Positions 50,634-61,744 of a stretch of DNA of 64,000 nucleotides are shown here, one piece after another (the stretch's first letter is position 1; every line of letters begins with the position of its first letter). The notes beneath the pieces are model-generated. The model was not told the origin of the DNA. It worked only from the letters and a program-made list of their open reading frames with translations, and did no database searches. The stretch comes from Streptomyces sp. NBC_01198 (GTDB taxonomy: Bacteria; Actinomycetota; Actinomycetes; Streptomycetales; Streptomycetaceae). Made by a program: the position numbers and the translations under genes. Location: positions 6,038,501-6,102,500 of the forward strand of contig NZ_CP108568.1 in NCBI RefSeq assembly GCF_036010485.1, written 5' to 3'.

Positions 50634-51796
50634 ACCGCCTGCTCCTGCCGGGCCGGTGCGAACCGCTGCGCGCCGAACGCGCGTGCGTAGGGCGGGAGTT
50701 CGCCGGTGTCCGAGGTCAGCACCTCGGCCATGGCGTCCCCGGTGACCGGGGTGAGCAGCACGCCGTTGCGGTGGTGACCGGTGGCCAGCAGCAGCCCGTC
50801 GAGCGCGGTACGCCCGAGCAGCGGCGCGTTGTCGGGAGAGCCCGGGCGCAGGCCCGCCAGGGTCTCGGTGAGCGGGAGTTCGGTGATGCCCGGCACCAAC
50901 TCGTGGGCGTCCCTGAGCAGTTCGTACACCCCGCCGGCGGTCACCGTGGTGTCCCAGCCGAACTCCTCGCTGGTCGCGCCGAGTACGAGCTCGCCGTTCT
51001 CCCGCGGCACGAGGTAGACGTGGCTGCCGCGGACCACCGCGCGTACCGTCCGCGACAGGAACGGCGCGTGCGCCGACGGGATCCGCAGCCGCAGGATCTG
51101 GCCCTTCACCGGCCGTACCGGCGGCAGGACGTCCGCGGGTACCCCGGCGATCCGGCCGCTCTCGCTGCCCGCCGCCAGCACCGTGCGGCCGGCGGCGACC
51201 GTCGTGCCGTCGGCCAGCACCGCGCCGGTGACGCGACCGCCGGCGCACTCCACGCGGGCGGCAGCGGACCGCAGGAAGGTCACCCCGGCCAGCCCGGCCG
51301 CCCGCAGCAGCGCGGCCGCCAGCCGGCGCGGGTCCACCTGGTGGTCGCCGTCGACCCGCAGCCCGCCGCGGACGCCCGGGGCGAGCAGCGGTTCGAGCCG
51401 GCGGCAGTCCCGCCCGCTCAGCCACTGCGCCTCAAGCCCGAGCGAGGTCTGGAAGGCGTGCAGGTCCCGTAGTTGCGCCCGGTCGTCGGCGTCCAGCGCC
51501 ACGGCCAGCGTGCCGCACCGGCGGTACCCGATGTCCAGCCCCGTCGCCCCGGCCAGCTCGGCGGCGAAGTCCGGATAGCGGGCCGCGGAGGCGAGGTTCA
51601 GGTCGAGCAGCGTCTGCTCGCCGTACTGCAGCTCGGTGACCGCGGCCAGCATCCCGGCCGCGACATGGGCGGCTCCGCCGCCGGGCGCGGGGTCGGCGAC
51701 CGCGACCCGCAGCCCGCGCTGGGCCGCCCGCCACGCCGTGACCAGGCCGATGATCCCACCGCCGACGATCAGCACGTCGTGCGTATCGCTATGCAT
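50630..51796 (-). CDS. thiO: Glycine oxidase
   Basis: 388 aa FAD-dependent oxidase of the DAO family. It oxidises glycine to dehydroglycine for the thiazole ring. The FAD dinucleotide fold is near the N-terminus (VLIVGGGIIGLVTAW, 9-23), with AHVAAGMLAAV and the C-terminal TGHHRNGVLLTPVTG. First gene of thiO-thiS-thiG. Its ribosome binding site (GGGAGGAG) is part of the 3' end of the TPP riboswitch. Confidence 0.95.
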   Translation of the reverse strand: MHSDTHDVLIVGGGIIGLVTAWRAAQRGLRVAVADPAPGGGAAHVAAGMLAAVTELQYGEQTLLDLNLASAARYPDFAAELAGATGLDIGYRRCGTLAVALDADDRAQLRDLHAFQTSLGLEAQWLSGRDCRRLEPLLAPGVRGGLRVDGDHQVDPRRLAAALLRAAGLAGVTFLRSAAARVECAGGRVTGAVLADGTTVAAGRTVLAAGSESGRIAGVPADVLPPVRPVKGQILRLRIPSAHAPFLSRTVRAVVRGSHVYLVPRENGELVLGATSEEFGWDTTVTAGGVYELLRDAHELVPGITELPLTETLAGLRPGSPDNAPLLGRTALDGLLLATGHHRNGVLLTPVTGDAMAEVLTSDTGELPPYARAFGAQRFAPARQEQAV

Positions 51797-51804
51797 GGAA
51801 CTAC

Positions 51805-51900
51805 CGCTCCTCCCTTCGCCGGCATGACCCGGATCAGGTTCTTCGGTCGGCGGCCACCAGCCACCCTCTCAGCCCGGTCCGCCGGGCTCCCGCGAGTCCA
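51805..51900 (-). promoter_or_regulatory. TPP riboswitch (THI box) for thiOSG
   Basis: Read on the minus strand: GGGAGCCCGG, then GGGCTGAGAGGG, then GAACCTGATCCGGGTCATGCCGGCGAAGGGAG, split here into the standard THI-box elements CTGAGAGGG, ACCTGATCCGGGT and ATGCCGGCGAAGGGA. The 3' end overlaps the thiO Shine-Dalgarno (GGGAGGAG), so thiamine pyrophosphate should block translation of thiO directly. Confidence 0.95.
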
Positions 51901-51928
51901 CTCCCACCGGCACCCTATCCCCGCCCCG

Positions 51929-52180
51929 CGACAGCAAGTGCCACCCACCTCCGGGGGCGCGGGGAACTGGCGCGCCCAGCCCGGGCGCGGGGTCAGTCGC
52001 ACGGCGACAGCAAGTGGCACCCACCCCCAGGGGCGCGGGGAACTGCGCGCCCAGCGCAACACGTCGGGGAACCGGCCCCGCGACAGCAAGTGCCACCCCC
52101 CAGGGCGCGGGGGAACTGCGCGCCCAGCCCAAGTCGCACGCGAACCGGCCCCGCCACAGCAAGTGGCACCCCCCTGAGCG
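51929..52180. repeat. Tandem array of ~75-bp repeats
   Basis: Four units begin with CGACAGCAAGTG (last one CCACAGCAAGTG) at 51929, 52005, 52081 and 52154, spaced 76, 76 and 73 bp. Each full unit has GCGACAGCAAGTGCCACC, then GGGGCGCGGGGAACTGCGCG, then CCCAGC and a variable part; the fourth is truncated. No coding capacity is apparent. Related pieces occur as an inverted pair at 35255-35383. Confidence 0.85.
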
Positions 52181-52243
52181 CGCGAGCGCAGGAGCGCGCG
52201 TGGCGCGTTCGCCCCAGTCCCACCCCCGGGCCACCGGGGGCGT

Positions 52244-52249
52244 TACGGT
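52244..52249 (+). promoter_or_regulatory. -10 box of a predicted leaderless flavoprotein transcript
   Basis: TACGGT ends 6 nt before the GTG at 52256; no ribosome binding site between. Confidence 0.45.
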
Positions 52250-52255
52250 GAGTAC

Positions 52256-53482
52256 GTGAGCAAGCGCAGCGCCACCGTGGTGATCGTCGGGGCCGGAATG
52301 GCCGGAGTCCGGACGGCCATGTCGCTGCGCGAGCTCGGCTGGCGCGAGGGGATCACCCTGCTCGGCGACGAACGGCACCCCCCGTACGACCGCCCGCCGC
52401 TGTCGAAGGCGGTGCTGCTGGGCGGCGACGCCGACGGCGACGGCGCCCCGGTCGACAACATCCGCTTCGACGTGGACTTCGACGCCCTAGGCGTCGACCT
52501 CCGGCTCGGCGTGCGCGCGCAGGCGCTCCGCACCGCGAGCCGCGAGGTGATCACGGACGCCGGACCCGTCGGCTACGACCACCTCGTGCTGGCCACCGGC
52601 GCGTATCCGGTCGCCCTGCCGGGGACCGCGGGCCTGCCCGGGGTGCACCTGCTGCGCACGCTGGACGACGCGGCCGCCCTGCGCCCGGTGCTGGACGCCC
52701 GCCAGCAGGTGATCGTGGTCGGGGCCGGCTGGATCGGCGCGGAGTTCGCGACCGCCGCCCGCCAGGCCGGCTGCGAGGTGACTGTCGTGGAGGCCGCCGA
52801 CCGGCCGCTGGCCGACGCGCTGCCCGCGGTGATCACCTCGCACATGCGGTCCTGGTACGAGGAAGCCGGCGTCGAGCTGCGCACCGGCACCGCCGTTTAC
52901 GCCGTCGAGCCGGGAGCCGTCGTGCTCGCGGACGGCAGCCGGCTGGCGGCCGGCGCCGTCGTGGTGGGGATCGGCGCCCGGCCCGCGACGGGCTGGCTGG
53001 CCGGTTCCGGCGTGAAGCTCGGCGCCGACAGCGCGGTGCTGGCCGACGACCGGCTGCGTACGACCGCCCCCGACGTCCTCGCCGTCGGCGACTGCGCCTC
53101 CTTCCCCTCCGCCCGCTACGGCGAGCGGCTGCTGATCCACCACTGGGACAACGCACTGCAGGGCCCGCGCACGGCCGCGGCCAACGTGCTGGGCGGGGAC
53201 GAGCGCTACGACCCGGTGCCGTACTTCTGGTCCGAGCAGTTCGGGCGGTTCGTGCAGTACGCAGGCCACCACACCGACGACGACACGCTGCTGATGCGCG
53301 GCGACCCGTCGTCCGGGTCCTGGTCGGTGTGCTGGCTGCGCGGCGACCGGCTCACCGCGGTGCTCGCACTGGACCGGCCGCGCGACCTGACGCAGGCCCG
53401 TAAGCTGATCAGCCGTTCGGCGACGGTGGATCAGGCCCTGGCGGCGGACCCGTCGATCCCGCTGATGTCCGCGGCCCGCTGA
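52256..53482 (+). CDS. NAD(P)H-dependent FAD oxidoreductase, ferredoxin-reductase-like
   Basis: 408 aa with two Rossmann folds: FAD site VVIVGAGMAGVRTA (8-21) and NAD(P) site IVVGAGWIGAEFA (about 152-164). VLAVGDCAS is the second FAD motif, and YFWSEQFGRFVQYAG opens the C-terminal reductase domain. It belongs to the BphA4/ferredoxin-reductase group that feeds electrons to ferredoxins of P450 or dioxygenase systems; no such partner lies nearby. The GTG fits a leaderless start. It follows the tandem repeat array. Confidence 0.9.
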   Translation: MSKRSATVVIVGAGMAGVRTAMSLRELGWREGITLLGDERHPPYDRPPLSKAVLLGGDADGDGAPVDNIRFDVDFDALGVDLRLGVRAQALRTASREVITDAGPVGYDHLVLATGAYPVALPGTAGLPGVHLLRTLDDAAALRPVLDARQQVIVVGAGWIGAEFATAARQAGCEVTVVEAADRPLADALPAVITSHMRSWYEEAGVELRTGTAVYAVEPGAVVLADGSRLAAGAVVVGIGARPATGWLAGSGVKLGADSAVLADDRLRTTAPDVLAVGDCASFPSARYGERLLIHHWDNALQGPRTAAANVLGGDERYDPVPYFWSEQFGRFVQYAGHHTDDDTLLMRGDPSSGSWSVCWLRGDRLTAVLALDRPRDLTQARKLISRSATVDQALAADPSIPLMSAAR

Positions 53483-53520
53483 GCGGAGCGCCGGGCCGCG
53501 CCCCGAGCGGAAAGCCGCGG

Positions 53521-53562
53521 CGCCCGGACGGCGGCGCCCGGACGGCGGTGCCCGGACGGCGG
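53521..53562. repeat. Three tandem 14-bp repeats
   Basis: CGCCCGGACGGCGG occurs twice and TGCCCGGACGGCGG once, head to tail, upstream of the Rv2175c-like gene. It may be simple replication slippage. Confidence 0.7.
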
Positions 53563-53604
53563 TGCCCTGCGGCGCTTGTCGGTGGCAGGTGGCAGGCTTG
53601 TTCC

Positions 53605-53979
53605 GTGACAGTTTTCTCGTCTGTTGACGCACACATCGATGCACTCGTGCCCTCCTGGCTCACCCTGCCCGAGGTCGCCGAGCGCCTGGGACTCGACATC
53701 ACCCGCATCCGGCCGCTGATCAAGGAGGGCCAGCTGATCGCGGTCCGCCGCGGGGAGAACCGGGTGCTGATGGTCCCGAGCGACTTCATCGGTGACGGGA
53801 AGATCATCAAGGGCCTGTCCGGCACGCTCACCGTCCTCAAGGACGACGGGTTCTCGGACGAGGAGGCCCTCGAATGGCTCTTCACCGCCGATGACACCCT
53901 GCCCGGCACCCCCGCCCAGGCGCTGCGCGAGAATCGCGGGACCGAGGTGAAGCGCCGCGCGCAGGCGCTCGCCGTGTAG
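53605..53979 (+). CDS. Rv2175c-family winged-helix DNA-binding protein
   Basis: 124 aa. An N-terminal helix-turn-helix of the MerR/excisionase type (about 15-60: LTLPEVAERLGLDITRIRPL) precedes a Rv2175c-type C-terminal domain (DDGFSDEEALEWLF). M. tuberculosis Rv2175c is phosphorylated by PknL, which abolishes its DNA binding. Here a PASTA kinase lies about 4 kb away. The GTG at 53605 gives MTVFSSVDAHIDALVPSWL. No clear ribosome binding site is seen. Confidence 0.87.
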   Translation: MTVFSSVDAHIDALVPSWLTLPEVAERLGLDITRIRPLIKEGQLIAVRRGENRVLMVPSDFIGDGKIIKGLSGTLTVLKDDGFSDEEALEWLFTADDTLPGTPAQALRENRGTEVKRRAQALAV

Positions 53980-54024
53980 CCCGCGGCGGCCCTGGCCGCC
54001 GCACGCCCCCGGGGAGCCGACCTT

Positions 54025-54705
54025 ATGACCATCAGCAGCACCGCCCGGGAGCGGTTGGCGGACGCCCGGCTGTATCTGTGCACCGACGCCAGGAGCGGGC
54101 GCGGCGACCTCGCGGAGTTCGCCGACGCGGTGCTGGCCGGCGGGGTGGACGTGATCCAGCTGCGGGACAAGGGCATCGAGGCCCGGGAGGAGCTGGCGGC
54201 GCTCACCGTGCTGGCGGCCGCGTGCCGCCGGCACGGCAGGCTGCTGGCGGTCAACGACCGGGCCGACGTGGCCCATGCGGCCGGCGCGGACGTCCTGCAC
54301 CTGGGGCAGGGCGACCTTCCGGTGCCGGCCGCGCGCGCCCTGCTGGGCGACGGGGTGGTCATCGGCCGCTCCTGCCACGCCGAGGACGAGGTGTCGGCGG
54401 CCGCGGCCGAACCGGGCGCCGACTACTTCTGCACCGGGCCGGTGTGGCCCACGCCCACCAAGCCGGGCCGCCCGGCCCCCGGCCTTGACCTGGTGCGTTA
54501 CGCGGCCGGCCTGGGCCCCGACCGTCCCTGGTTCGCGATCGGCGGCATCGACGCGGGCACCGTCGGCCAGGTGCTGGACGCCGGCGCCCGCCGGATCGTG
54601 GTGGTACGGGCTGTCACCGAGGCCGCGGATCCCTTCGCGGCGGCGCGGGAGCTGGCGGCCGCGGTCCGCTCATACGACACAGCCTGTCCACAGAGTGGAC
54701 GCTGA
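54025..54705 (+). CDS. thiE: Thiamine phosphate synthase
   Basis: 226 aa TIM barrel. It joins HMP-pyrophosphate and thiazole phosphate. Motifs: DVIQLRDKG (40-48), [41 protein letters not shown] and the phosphate loop AIGGID. GGGGAG precedes the ATG. It is not under the TPP riboswitch of thiOSG, from which it is separated and oppositely oriented. Confidence 0.95.
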   Translation: MTISSTARERLADARLYLCTDARSGRGDLAEFADAVLAGGVDVIQLRDKGIEAREELAALTVLAAACRRHGRLLAVNDRADVAHAAGADVLHLGQGDLPVPAARALLGDGVVIGRSCHAEDEVSAAAAEPGADYFCTGPVWPTPTKPGRPAPGLDLVRYAAGLGPDRPWFAIGGIDAGTVGQVLDAGARRIVVVRAVTEAADPFAAARELAAAVRSYDTACPQSGR

Positions 54706-54761
54706 GCAGCCGTAATCGGGCATATTCGCCGCCGCGGTGACCCTCGGTCGCCAACCACGGT

Positions 54762-54767
54762 TAGCCT
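54762..54767 (+). promoter_or_regulatory. -10 box of a predicted leaderless metF transcript
   Basis: TAGCCT ends 6 nt before the ATG at 54774. GTGACC (54737-54742) lies 19 nt upstream as a possible -35. Confidence 0.45.
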
Positions 54768-54773
54768 GCAGAC

Positions 54774-55691
54774 ATGGCCCTGGGAACCTCGTCCACCCGA
54801 TCCGACCGAGCGGTCACCATCCGTGAGCTGCTCGCGTCGGGCCACCAGTCCTACTCCTTCGAATTCGGCGCGCCCAGGACCGAGAAGGGCGAGCGGACGC
54901 TGTGGAACGCGATCCGCCGGATCGAGGCGGTCCGGCCGACCTTCGTCTCGGTCACCTACGGTGCCGGCGGCTCGTCCCGGGAGGGCACGGTCCGCGCCAC
55001 CGACCGGATCGTCTCGGACACCACGCTCACCCCGTGCGCCCACCTGACAGCGGTGAACCACTCGGTCGCCGAGCTGCGCAACATCATCGGGCAGTACGCC
55101 GACGCCGGGATCCGCAACATCCTCGCGGTCCGCGGCGACCCGCCCGGCGACCCGCTCGGCGAGTGGGTCCCGCACCCCGAGGGCCTCACCTACGCGGCGG
55201 AACTGGTCTCCCTCATCAAGGAGTCCGGCGACTTCTGCGTGGGCGTCGCCGCCTTCACCGAGATGCACCCGCGCTCCACCGACGCGGCGGACGACACCCG
55301 GTACTTCCTCGACAAGTGCCGGGCGGGCGCGGACTTCGCCATCACCCAGATGTTCTTCGACGCGGACGCCTACCTGCGGCTGCGCGACCGGGTGGACGCG
55401 GCGGGCTGCAGCACCCCGATCATCCCCGAGGTGATGCCGGTCACCAACGTCCGGCAGATCGAGCGGTTCTCCCAGCTCGGCAACGCGCCCTTCCCGCCCG
55501 ACCTGGCCGAACGCATCCTCGCCGTCCAGGACGACCCGGCGGCGGTCCGGGCCATCGGCATCGAGTTCACCACCGAGATGTGCCGCCGTCTGATGGCCGA
55601 GGACATTCCCGGGCTGCACTTCATTACTCTTAACCACTCCACGGCATCTCTGGAGATCTACGAGAATCTGGGACTGCACCAGCGGGCGTGA
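54774..55691 (+). CDS. metF: 5,10-methylenetetrahydrofolate reductase
   Basis: 305 aa FAD TIM barrel that makes 5-methyl-THF for methionine synthesis. Motifs: [17 protein letters not shown] (catalytic Glu), [48 protein letters not shown], and IPEVMPVTN. It has the length of a bacterial MetF. No SAM riboswitch is seen in front, unlike the aminotransferase at 14 kb. M. tuberculosis Rv2172c is the positional counterpart. Confidence 0.94.
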   Translation: MALGTSSTRSDRAVTIRELLASGHQSYSFEFGAPRTEKGERTLWNAIRRIEAVRPTFVSVTYGAGGSSREGTVRATDRIVSDTTLTPCAHLTAVNHSVAELRNIIGQYADAGIRNILAVRGDPPGDPLGEWVPHPEGLTYAAELVSLIKESGDFCVGVAAFTEMHPRSTDAADDTRYFLDKCRAGADFAITQMFFDADAYLRLRDRVDAAGCSTPIIPEVMPVTNVRQIERFSQLGNAPFPPDLAERILAVQDDPAAVRAIGIEFTTEMCRRLMAEDIPGLHFITLNHSTASLEIYENLGLHQRA

Positions 55692-55726
55692 TGCGCGCTG
55701 CGGCTCCTGGGTGAGGAAGTGGGCAC

Positions 55727-56728
55727 ATGGGCTACGCGGTGCTCTACATCGCGTTCGGCATCGTCGCGCTGTGGCTGCTCGGTGAAGTGCTGCTCCAGTA
55801 CAAGGCGCGGCTGCGCTTCCGGGTGCTGGCCTTCTGCGGCTTCCTCGGGGTGGTCGCCGGGGTCGGGATGGGTCAGGTCGTGGTCATCGTGCTGGGCGCC
55901 CTCGCGTTCGGCACCGGGCAGACCTTCGTCACCCTGTCGTACAAGCGCGGCTTCTCCACCGGCTGGGCGCTGGGCGGCCAGCCCGGTTCCAGCCGGCGTC
56001 GCAAGGGCGGCGCGGCACGCCCCGAACCGGTTCTCGAGGTCGGCCCGGTGGAGGAGGACGACTTCGCCGCGGCCGGCGCCGACAGCGGCACCGGTGGGCA
56101 GCCGGCCGTCGGCGCCGACCGGATCGCCGACCCGGTGGGTGCCCGGGAGGACGTCTACCAGCCGGTCCCGCTGCACGAGGACAGCGGCGAATACCCGGCC
56201 TACGACGGCCCGCCGGCCTACAGCGCCGACCCCTACGCCGGCGGCGGCTACCAGGACTACGGCAACCAGGGCGGCCAGGGCAACCAGGGCTACCAGGACT
56301 GGGGCACCGGCCAGCAGCCCGCGGCGGCCTCCTACGGCTACCAGAACGGCCAGGACGCCCAGAACGGCGGCTACACCGACGCCGGCGGCTGGGGCGGCGA
56401 CCAGGCCGCCGCCCAGTACGGCGGTCAGCAGCAGGCCTACGGCTACGACCAGGGCGGCTACCAGCAGCAGCCCGCCGCCGGCTACGACTACGCCCAGGCC
56501 ACCGGCGACTGGACCCCGCAGCCCCAGCCGCCGGCCGACCCTTACGGCTACGGCCACCCCTACCAGCAGGAGCAGCAGCAGCCCTACATCCCGCAGCAGC
56601 AGGCGCCGTACGAGCCGGGCCAGCAGCAGGGATACCAGCAGCCGCAGCAGCCGTACGAGCAGCAGCCCTACGACAACCAGCAGCAGCAACCGCAGTACGC
56701 CGACCCCTACGACCCCTACCGCTACTGA
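55727..56728 (+). CDS. Membrane protein with a long Gln/Tyr/Gly/Pro-rich low-complexity tail
   Basis: 333 aa. Two transmembrane helices (about 3-20 and 31-63, the latter perhaps a pair) are followed by a short basic loop (SSRRRKGG) and about 235 residues of low complexity dominated by Gln, Tyr, Gly, Pro and Ala (runs such as QQQQPYIPQQQ, GGYQQQPAAGYDYAQ). The tail resembles prion-like or phase-separating sequences. GAGGAAG precedes the ATG. The membrane part is conserved in Streptomyces; function is unknown. It ends YDPYRY 17 nt before the stop of geoA. Confidence 0.8.
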   Translation: MGYAVLYIAFGIVALWLLGEVLLQYKARLRFRVLAFCGFLGVVAGVGMGQVVVIVLGALAFGTGQTFVTLSYKRGFSTGWALGGQPGSSRRRKGGAARPEPVLEVGPVEEDDFAAAGADSGTGGQPAVGADRIADPVGAREDVYQPVPLHEDSGEYPAYDGPPAYSADPYAGGGYQDYGNQGGQGNQGYQDWGTGQQPAAASYGYQNGQDAQNGGYTDAGGWGGDQAAAQYGGQQQAYGYDQGGYQQQPAAGYDYAQATGDWTPQPQPPADPYGYGHPYQQEQQQPYIPQQQAPYEPGQQQGYQQPQQPYEQQPYDNQQQQPQYADPYDPYRY

Positions 56729-56747
56729 GCCGCCCGCTGCCGGGCCG

Positions 56748-59133
<2,386 letters not shown>

Positions 59134-59240
59134 AGCCGGTCGCTCCGGGAGGGCCTGCGGGCACAACCGCCCGATGGGTTGAATTCGGGCGGGCGCCCGA
59201 TTAACGATCTTGGGAGGCGGTCATGTGTGACGCCGATCGC

Positions 59241-60776
59241 TCAGCGGCTGCCGCCGGGACCGCCGGCGATCAGGTCCGCGGTGATCGCCGCCGACATCCC
59301 CGCGTGCGGCAGCCCGCCACCGGGGTGGGCCCAGCCGCCGACCAGGTAGAGACCCGGCAGGGGCGTCCGGTTCGGCGAGCGCAGCAGCGCCCCTGCCGCC
59401 CCGGCCAGCGAAGGCGCGGGCACCGCCCCGCCGGCCACCCCGGTCTCCCGCTGGAGGTCCACCGGCGTGCGGACCTCCCGCCACAGCTCCCGGGCCCGCA
59501 GCCCGGGCACCGCCCGCTCCGCGGCGGCCACCATCAGGTCCGCGAAGGACTCCGCGGCCCCCGGCGCGCTCCAGTCCACCGTCCGCGCGGAGGTGCGCGC
59601 CGCATCGTGCGCGGGCACCACCGCGGTCAGCGTCACCGCCTCGTGCCCCTCGTCCGGCCGCGTCGCCGGGTCGTCCGGCCGCAGCACGGTCACCGTCAGC
59701 GCACCGGCCGGCGGCAGCGGCCCGGGACGGCGGGCGAACACCCAGTCGAGCGCCCGGACCCGGTCCGCCGCGTGCACCACCGTGCGGTGCGCCGTCCCCG
59801 ACGGGCGCGAGCCGCGCAGCGCCAGATGCACCGTGCAGCGCCCGGCCCCGCTCTGCGGCCCGGGCCGCGCCGGGGAGCCCCCGCCGGCGCCGCTGATCCC
59901 CGCGTCCCCGGGGGCGGCAGGCACCGGGGCCCCGGCCACCACCACGTCGGCCGCCACCTCGCCGCCGCCGGCCAGCCGCACGCCCGCCGCGCGGCCGTCC
60001 GCCACCAGCAGGCCCGACACCTCGGTGTCGAAACGGAACTCGACCCGGCGCTCCAAGCACCGCTCGTACACCGCCCGCGCCAGCTCCCGCACCCCGCCGC
60101 GCACGTACCAGACGCCGAAGGTCGCCTCCAGATACGGCAGCACCGCCGCGGACGCCGGTCCCTCCCGAGGGTCGACGCCGTGGGCCAGCAGATGGCTCTC
60201 CAGCAGCGCCACCAGCCGCGGGTCGCGCAACTCCGCGGCCGCGACCCTGGCCAGCGACGGCCGGCCGCGGCCCGGGCCGAAGCCCCGCCTGAGCGCCGGA
60301 TACGGGTCGCGGGCGAAGAGCGCGGGGTCCGCGGGCAGCGCCTCCTCCAGCAGGGGCCGCCGCATGACCTCCCAGGTCTCCCGTGCCCTGACCACCAGGT
60401 CGCTCCAGCGCTCACCGCTGCCCGCGCCGAAGGCGGCGTCCATGGCGGCGATCGTCCCGGAGCGGGAGGCGTTGGGCAGCGTGAGATCCGTACCGTCGGC
60501 GAAGACATGGCGGCTCGCCGGGTCCACCTCGACCAGGCCGACGGCGTCCTCCAGCGAGCGCTTGCCGGTCTTGACGAACAGGTCGCGGTAGACCGCGGGC
60601 AGCGTCAGCAGGCCGGGGCCGGTGTCGAAGGCGAAGCCGTCCCTGGCCAGCCTGCCCACCCCGCCGCCGAAGGTGCCGGTGCGTTCGAGTACCACCACCT
60701 GGTGGCCCGCGACGCCGAGCCGGGCCGCCGCCGCCAGTGACGCCATGCCCGCGCCGATCACCGCAATCCGTGCCAT
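59241..60776 (-). CDS. Phytoene-desaturase-family FAD oxidoreductase
   Basis: 511 aa. N-terminal FAD fold IAVIGAGMASLAAAARL (about 4-20), where the third Gly of GxGxxG is Ser, then the CrtI-type FDTGPGLLTLP and C-terminal LYLVGGWAHPGGGLPHAGMSA. No carotenoid cluster (crtB, crtE) is visible nearby, so the substrate may be another polyene or a retinol-like compound. A CrtI relative without its pathway is common in Streptomyces. The ATG at 60776 has a -10 box 7 nt away. It lies downstream of DUF4126 and upstream of geoA, all on the minus strand. Confidence 0.83.
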   Translation of the reverse strand: MARIAVIGAGMASLAAAARLGVAGHQVVVLERTGTFGGGVGRLARDGFAFDTGPGLLTLPAVYRDLFVKTGKRSLEDAVGLVEVDPASRHVFADGTDLTLPNASRSGTIAAMDAAFGAGSGERWSDLVVRARETWEVMRRPLLEEALPADPALFARDPYPALRRGFGPGRGRPSLARVAAAELRDPRLVALLESHLLAHGVDPREGPASAAVLPYLEATFGVWYVRGGVRELARAVYERCLERRVEFRFDTEVSGLLVADGRAAGVRLAGGGEVAADVVVAGAPVPAAPGDAGISGAGGGSPARPGPQSGAGRCTVHLALRGSRPSGTAHRTVVHAADRVRALDWVFARRPGPLPPAGALTVTVLRPDDPATRPDEGHEAVTLTAVVPAHDAARTSARTVDWSAPGAAESFADLMVAAAERAVPGLRARELWREVRTPVDLQRETGVAGGAVPAPSLAGAAGALLRSPNRTPLPGLYLVGGWAHPGGGLPHAGMSAAITADLIAGGPGGSR

Positions 60777-60783
60777 GCCACGG

Positions 60784-60789
60784 ACTGTA
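60784..60789 (-). promoter_or_regulatory. -10 box of a predicted leaderless desaturase transcript
   Basis: On the minus strand TACAGT ends 7 nt before the ATG at 60776. It lies in the 28-nt gap after the DUF4126 stop. Confidence 0.45.
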
Positions 60790-60804
60790 GCGGCGGCCCC
60801 GGGC

Positions 60805-61413
60805 TCAGACGGCAGCCGGGGTGCCGCCGCCCGGGCGGGCCGCACGGCGCTCCCGCCTGCGCCGCAGGAAGCGCCGGATGCGGGAGAAGAGGAAGACCAC
60901 CGTCACCAGGCCGAGCACCAGCAGGGTGCCGGAGATCACCGCCGCCGCCACCGGGTGGAACAGCGCGAAGACCACCAGCGCCGCCACCCCGGAGTCCTCG
61001 GCCAGGCTCACCACGATGTTGCTGAACGGCTCGGGCGATGTGTTGACCGCCATCCTGGTGCCGGCCTTCACCAGATGGCTGGCCAGCGCGGTGGAACCGC
61101 CGACCGCGGCCGCCGCGACCTGCGGCAGCGAGCCGTCGTGGCCTGCCAGCAGCGCGGCCACCACAGCTCCCGCGACCGGCCGGACCACGGTGTGCACCGC
61201 GTCCCACATGGTGTCGACGTAAGGGATCTTGTCGGCGACGGCTTCTATGAGGTAGAGCAGCGCGGCTATCACCAGCACATCGGGGTGCTGCAGCGACTGC
61301 GGGACCTCGTCGGTGGCGCCGGTGGCGCCCATCAGACCCAGCAGCAGCACGACGGCGTAGGAGTTGATACCGCTCGCCCAGCCACTGGTGAAGACCAGCG
61401 GGAGTACGGACAT
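60805..61413 (-). CDS. DUF4126 membrane protein
   Basis: 202 aa with about five transmembrane helices, Gly/Ala-rich in the DUF4126 manner (GWASGINSYAVVLLLGLMG, PQVAAAAVGGSTALASHLVKAGTRMAVNTSPEP), and a strongly basic C-terminal tail (RIRRFLRRRRERRAA). Function is unknown. Two MacR-like boxes lie 73-114 nt upstream of its start, and a -10 box adjoins its ATG. Confidence 0.82.
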   Translation of the reverse strand: MSVLPLVFTSGWASGINSYAVVLLLGLMGATGATDEVPQSLQHPDVLVIAALLYLIEAVADKIPYVDTMWDAVHTVVRPVAGAVVAALLAGHDGSLPQVAAAAVGGSTALASHLVKAGTRMAVNTSPEPFSNIVVSLAEDSGVAALVVFALFHPVAAAVISGTLLVLGLVTVVFLFSRIRRFLRRRRERRAARPGGGTPAAV

Positions 61414-61420
61414 GTGCGGA

Positions 61421-61426
61421 ACTCTA
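61421..61426 (-). promoter_or_regulatory. -10 box of a predicted leaderless DUF4126 transcript
   Basis: On the minus strand TAGAGT ends 7 nt before the ATG at 61413. Confidence 0.45.
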
Positions 61427-61485
61427 GCCAGAACGGCCGCAGTCGCGAGCGGATGTGAGGGAACGTGAGTGAAAGCGCCCGGATC

Positions 61486-61527
61486 TGAGTATCACTACCT
61501 AGACGCACCATTGAGTACCCGCACCGA
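61486..61527. promoter_or_regulatory. Two tandem MacR-like boxes
   Basis: TGAGTATCACTACCTA (61486-61501) and TGAGTACCCGCACCGA (61512-61527), starts 26 bp apart, match the recalled MacR site TGAGTAC-N2-GTACTCA at 10 and 11 of 14 defined positions. They lie in the 331-bp gap 61414-61744 between DUF4126 and the TetR stop; I see no gene in the rest of that gap. Confidence 0.4.
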
Positions 61528-61744
61528 TGGCCCGTCACCCGCAGGAACGACAGAGTGGAGCTGCGGACGGGCACGCCAACCGCACCGCCGACACGGGGCG
61601 GCGGTGGGGCGGCGCGCCTGGTCGTCACAGGGGGGTTGCACGGGGGAGGCGCTGTCCCGGCACGGTTCGGTGGGGGACCGGTTCATGCCAGGACAGCGCA
61701 CTCGACTTTTCCGGCGCCCCCAGGCCCCCGGCTTCCCCCGGCCG

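Noticed and set aside
51929-52180. ~75-bp repeats as a CRISPR array
   Set aside because: Repeat similarity extends through most of each unit, there are no unique spacers of constant length, and no cas genes are present.
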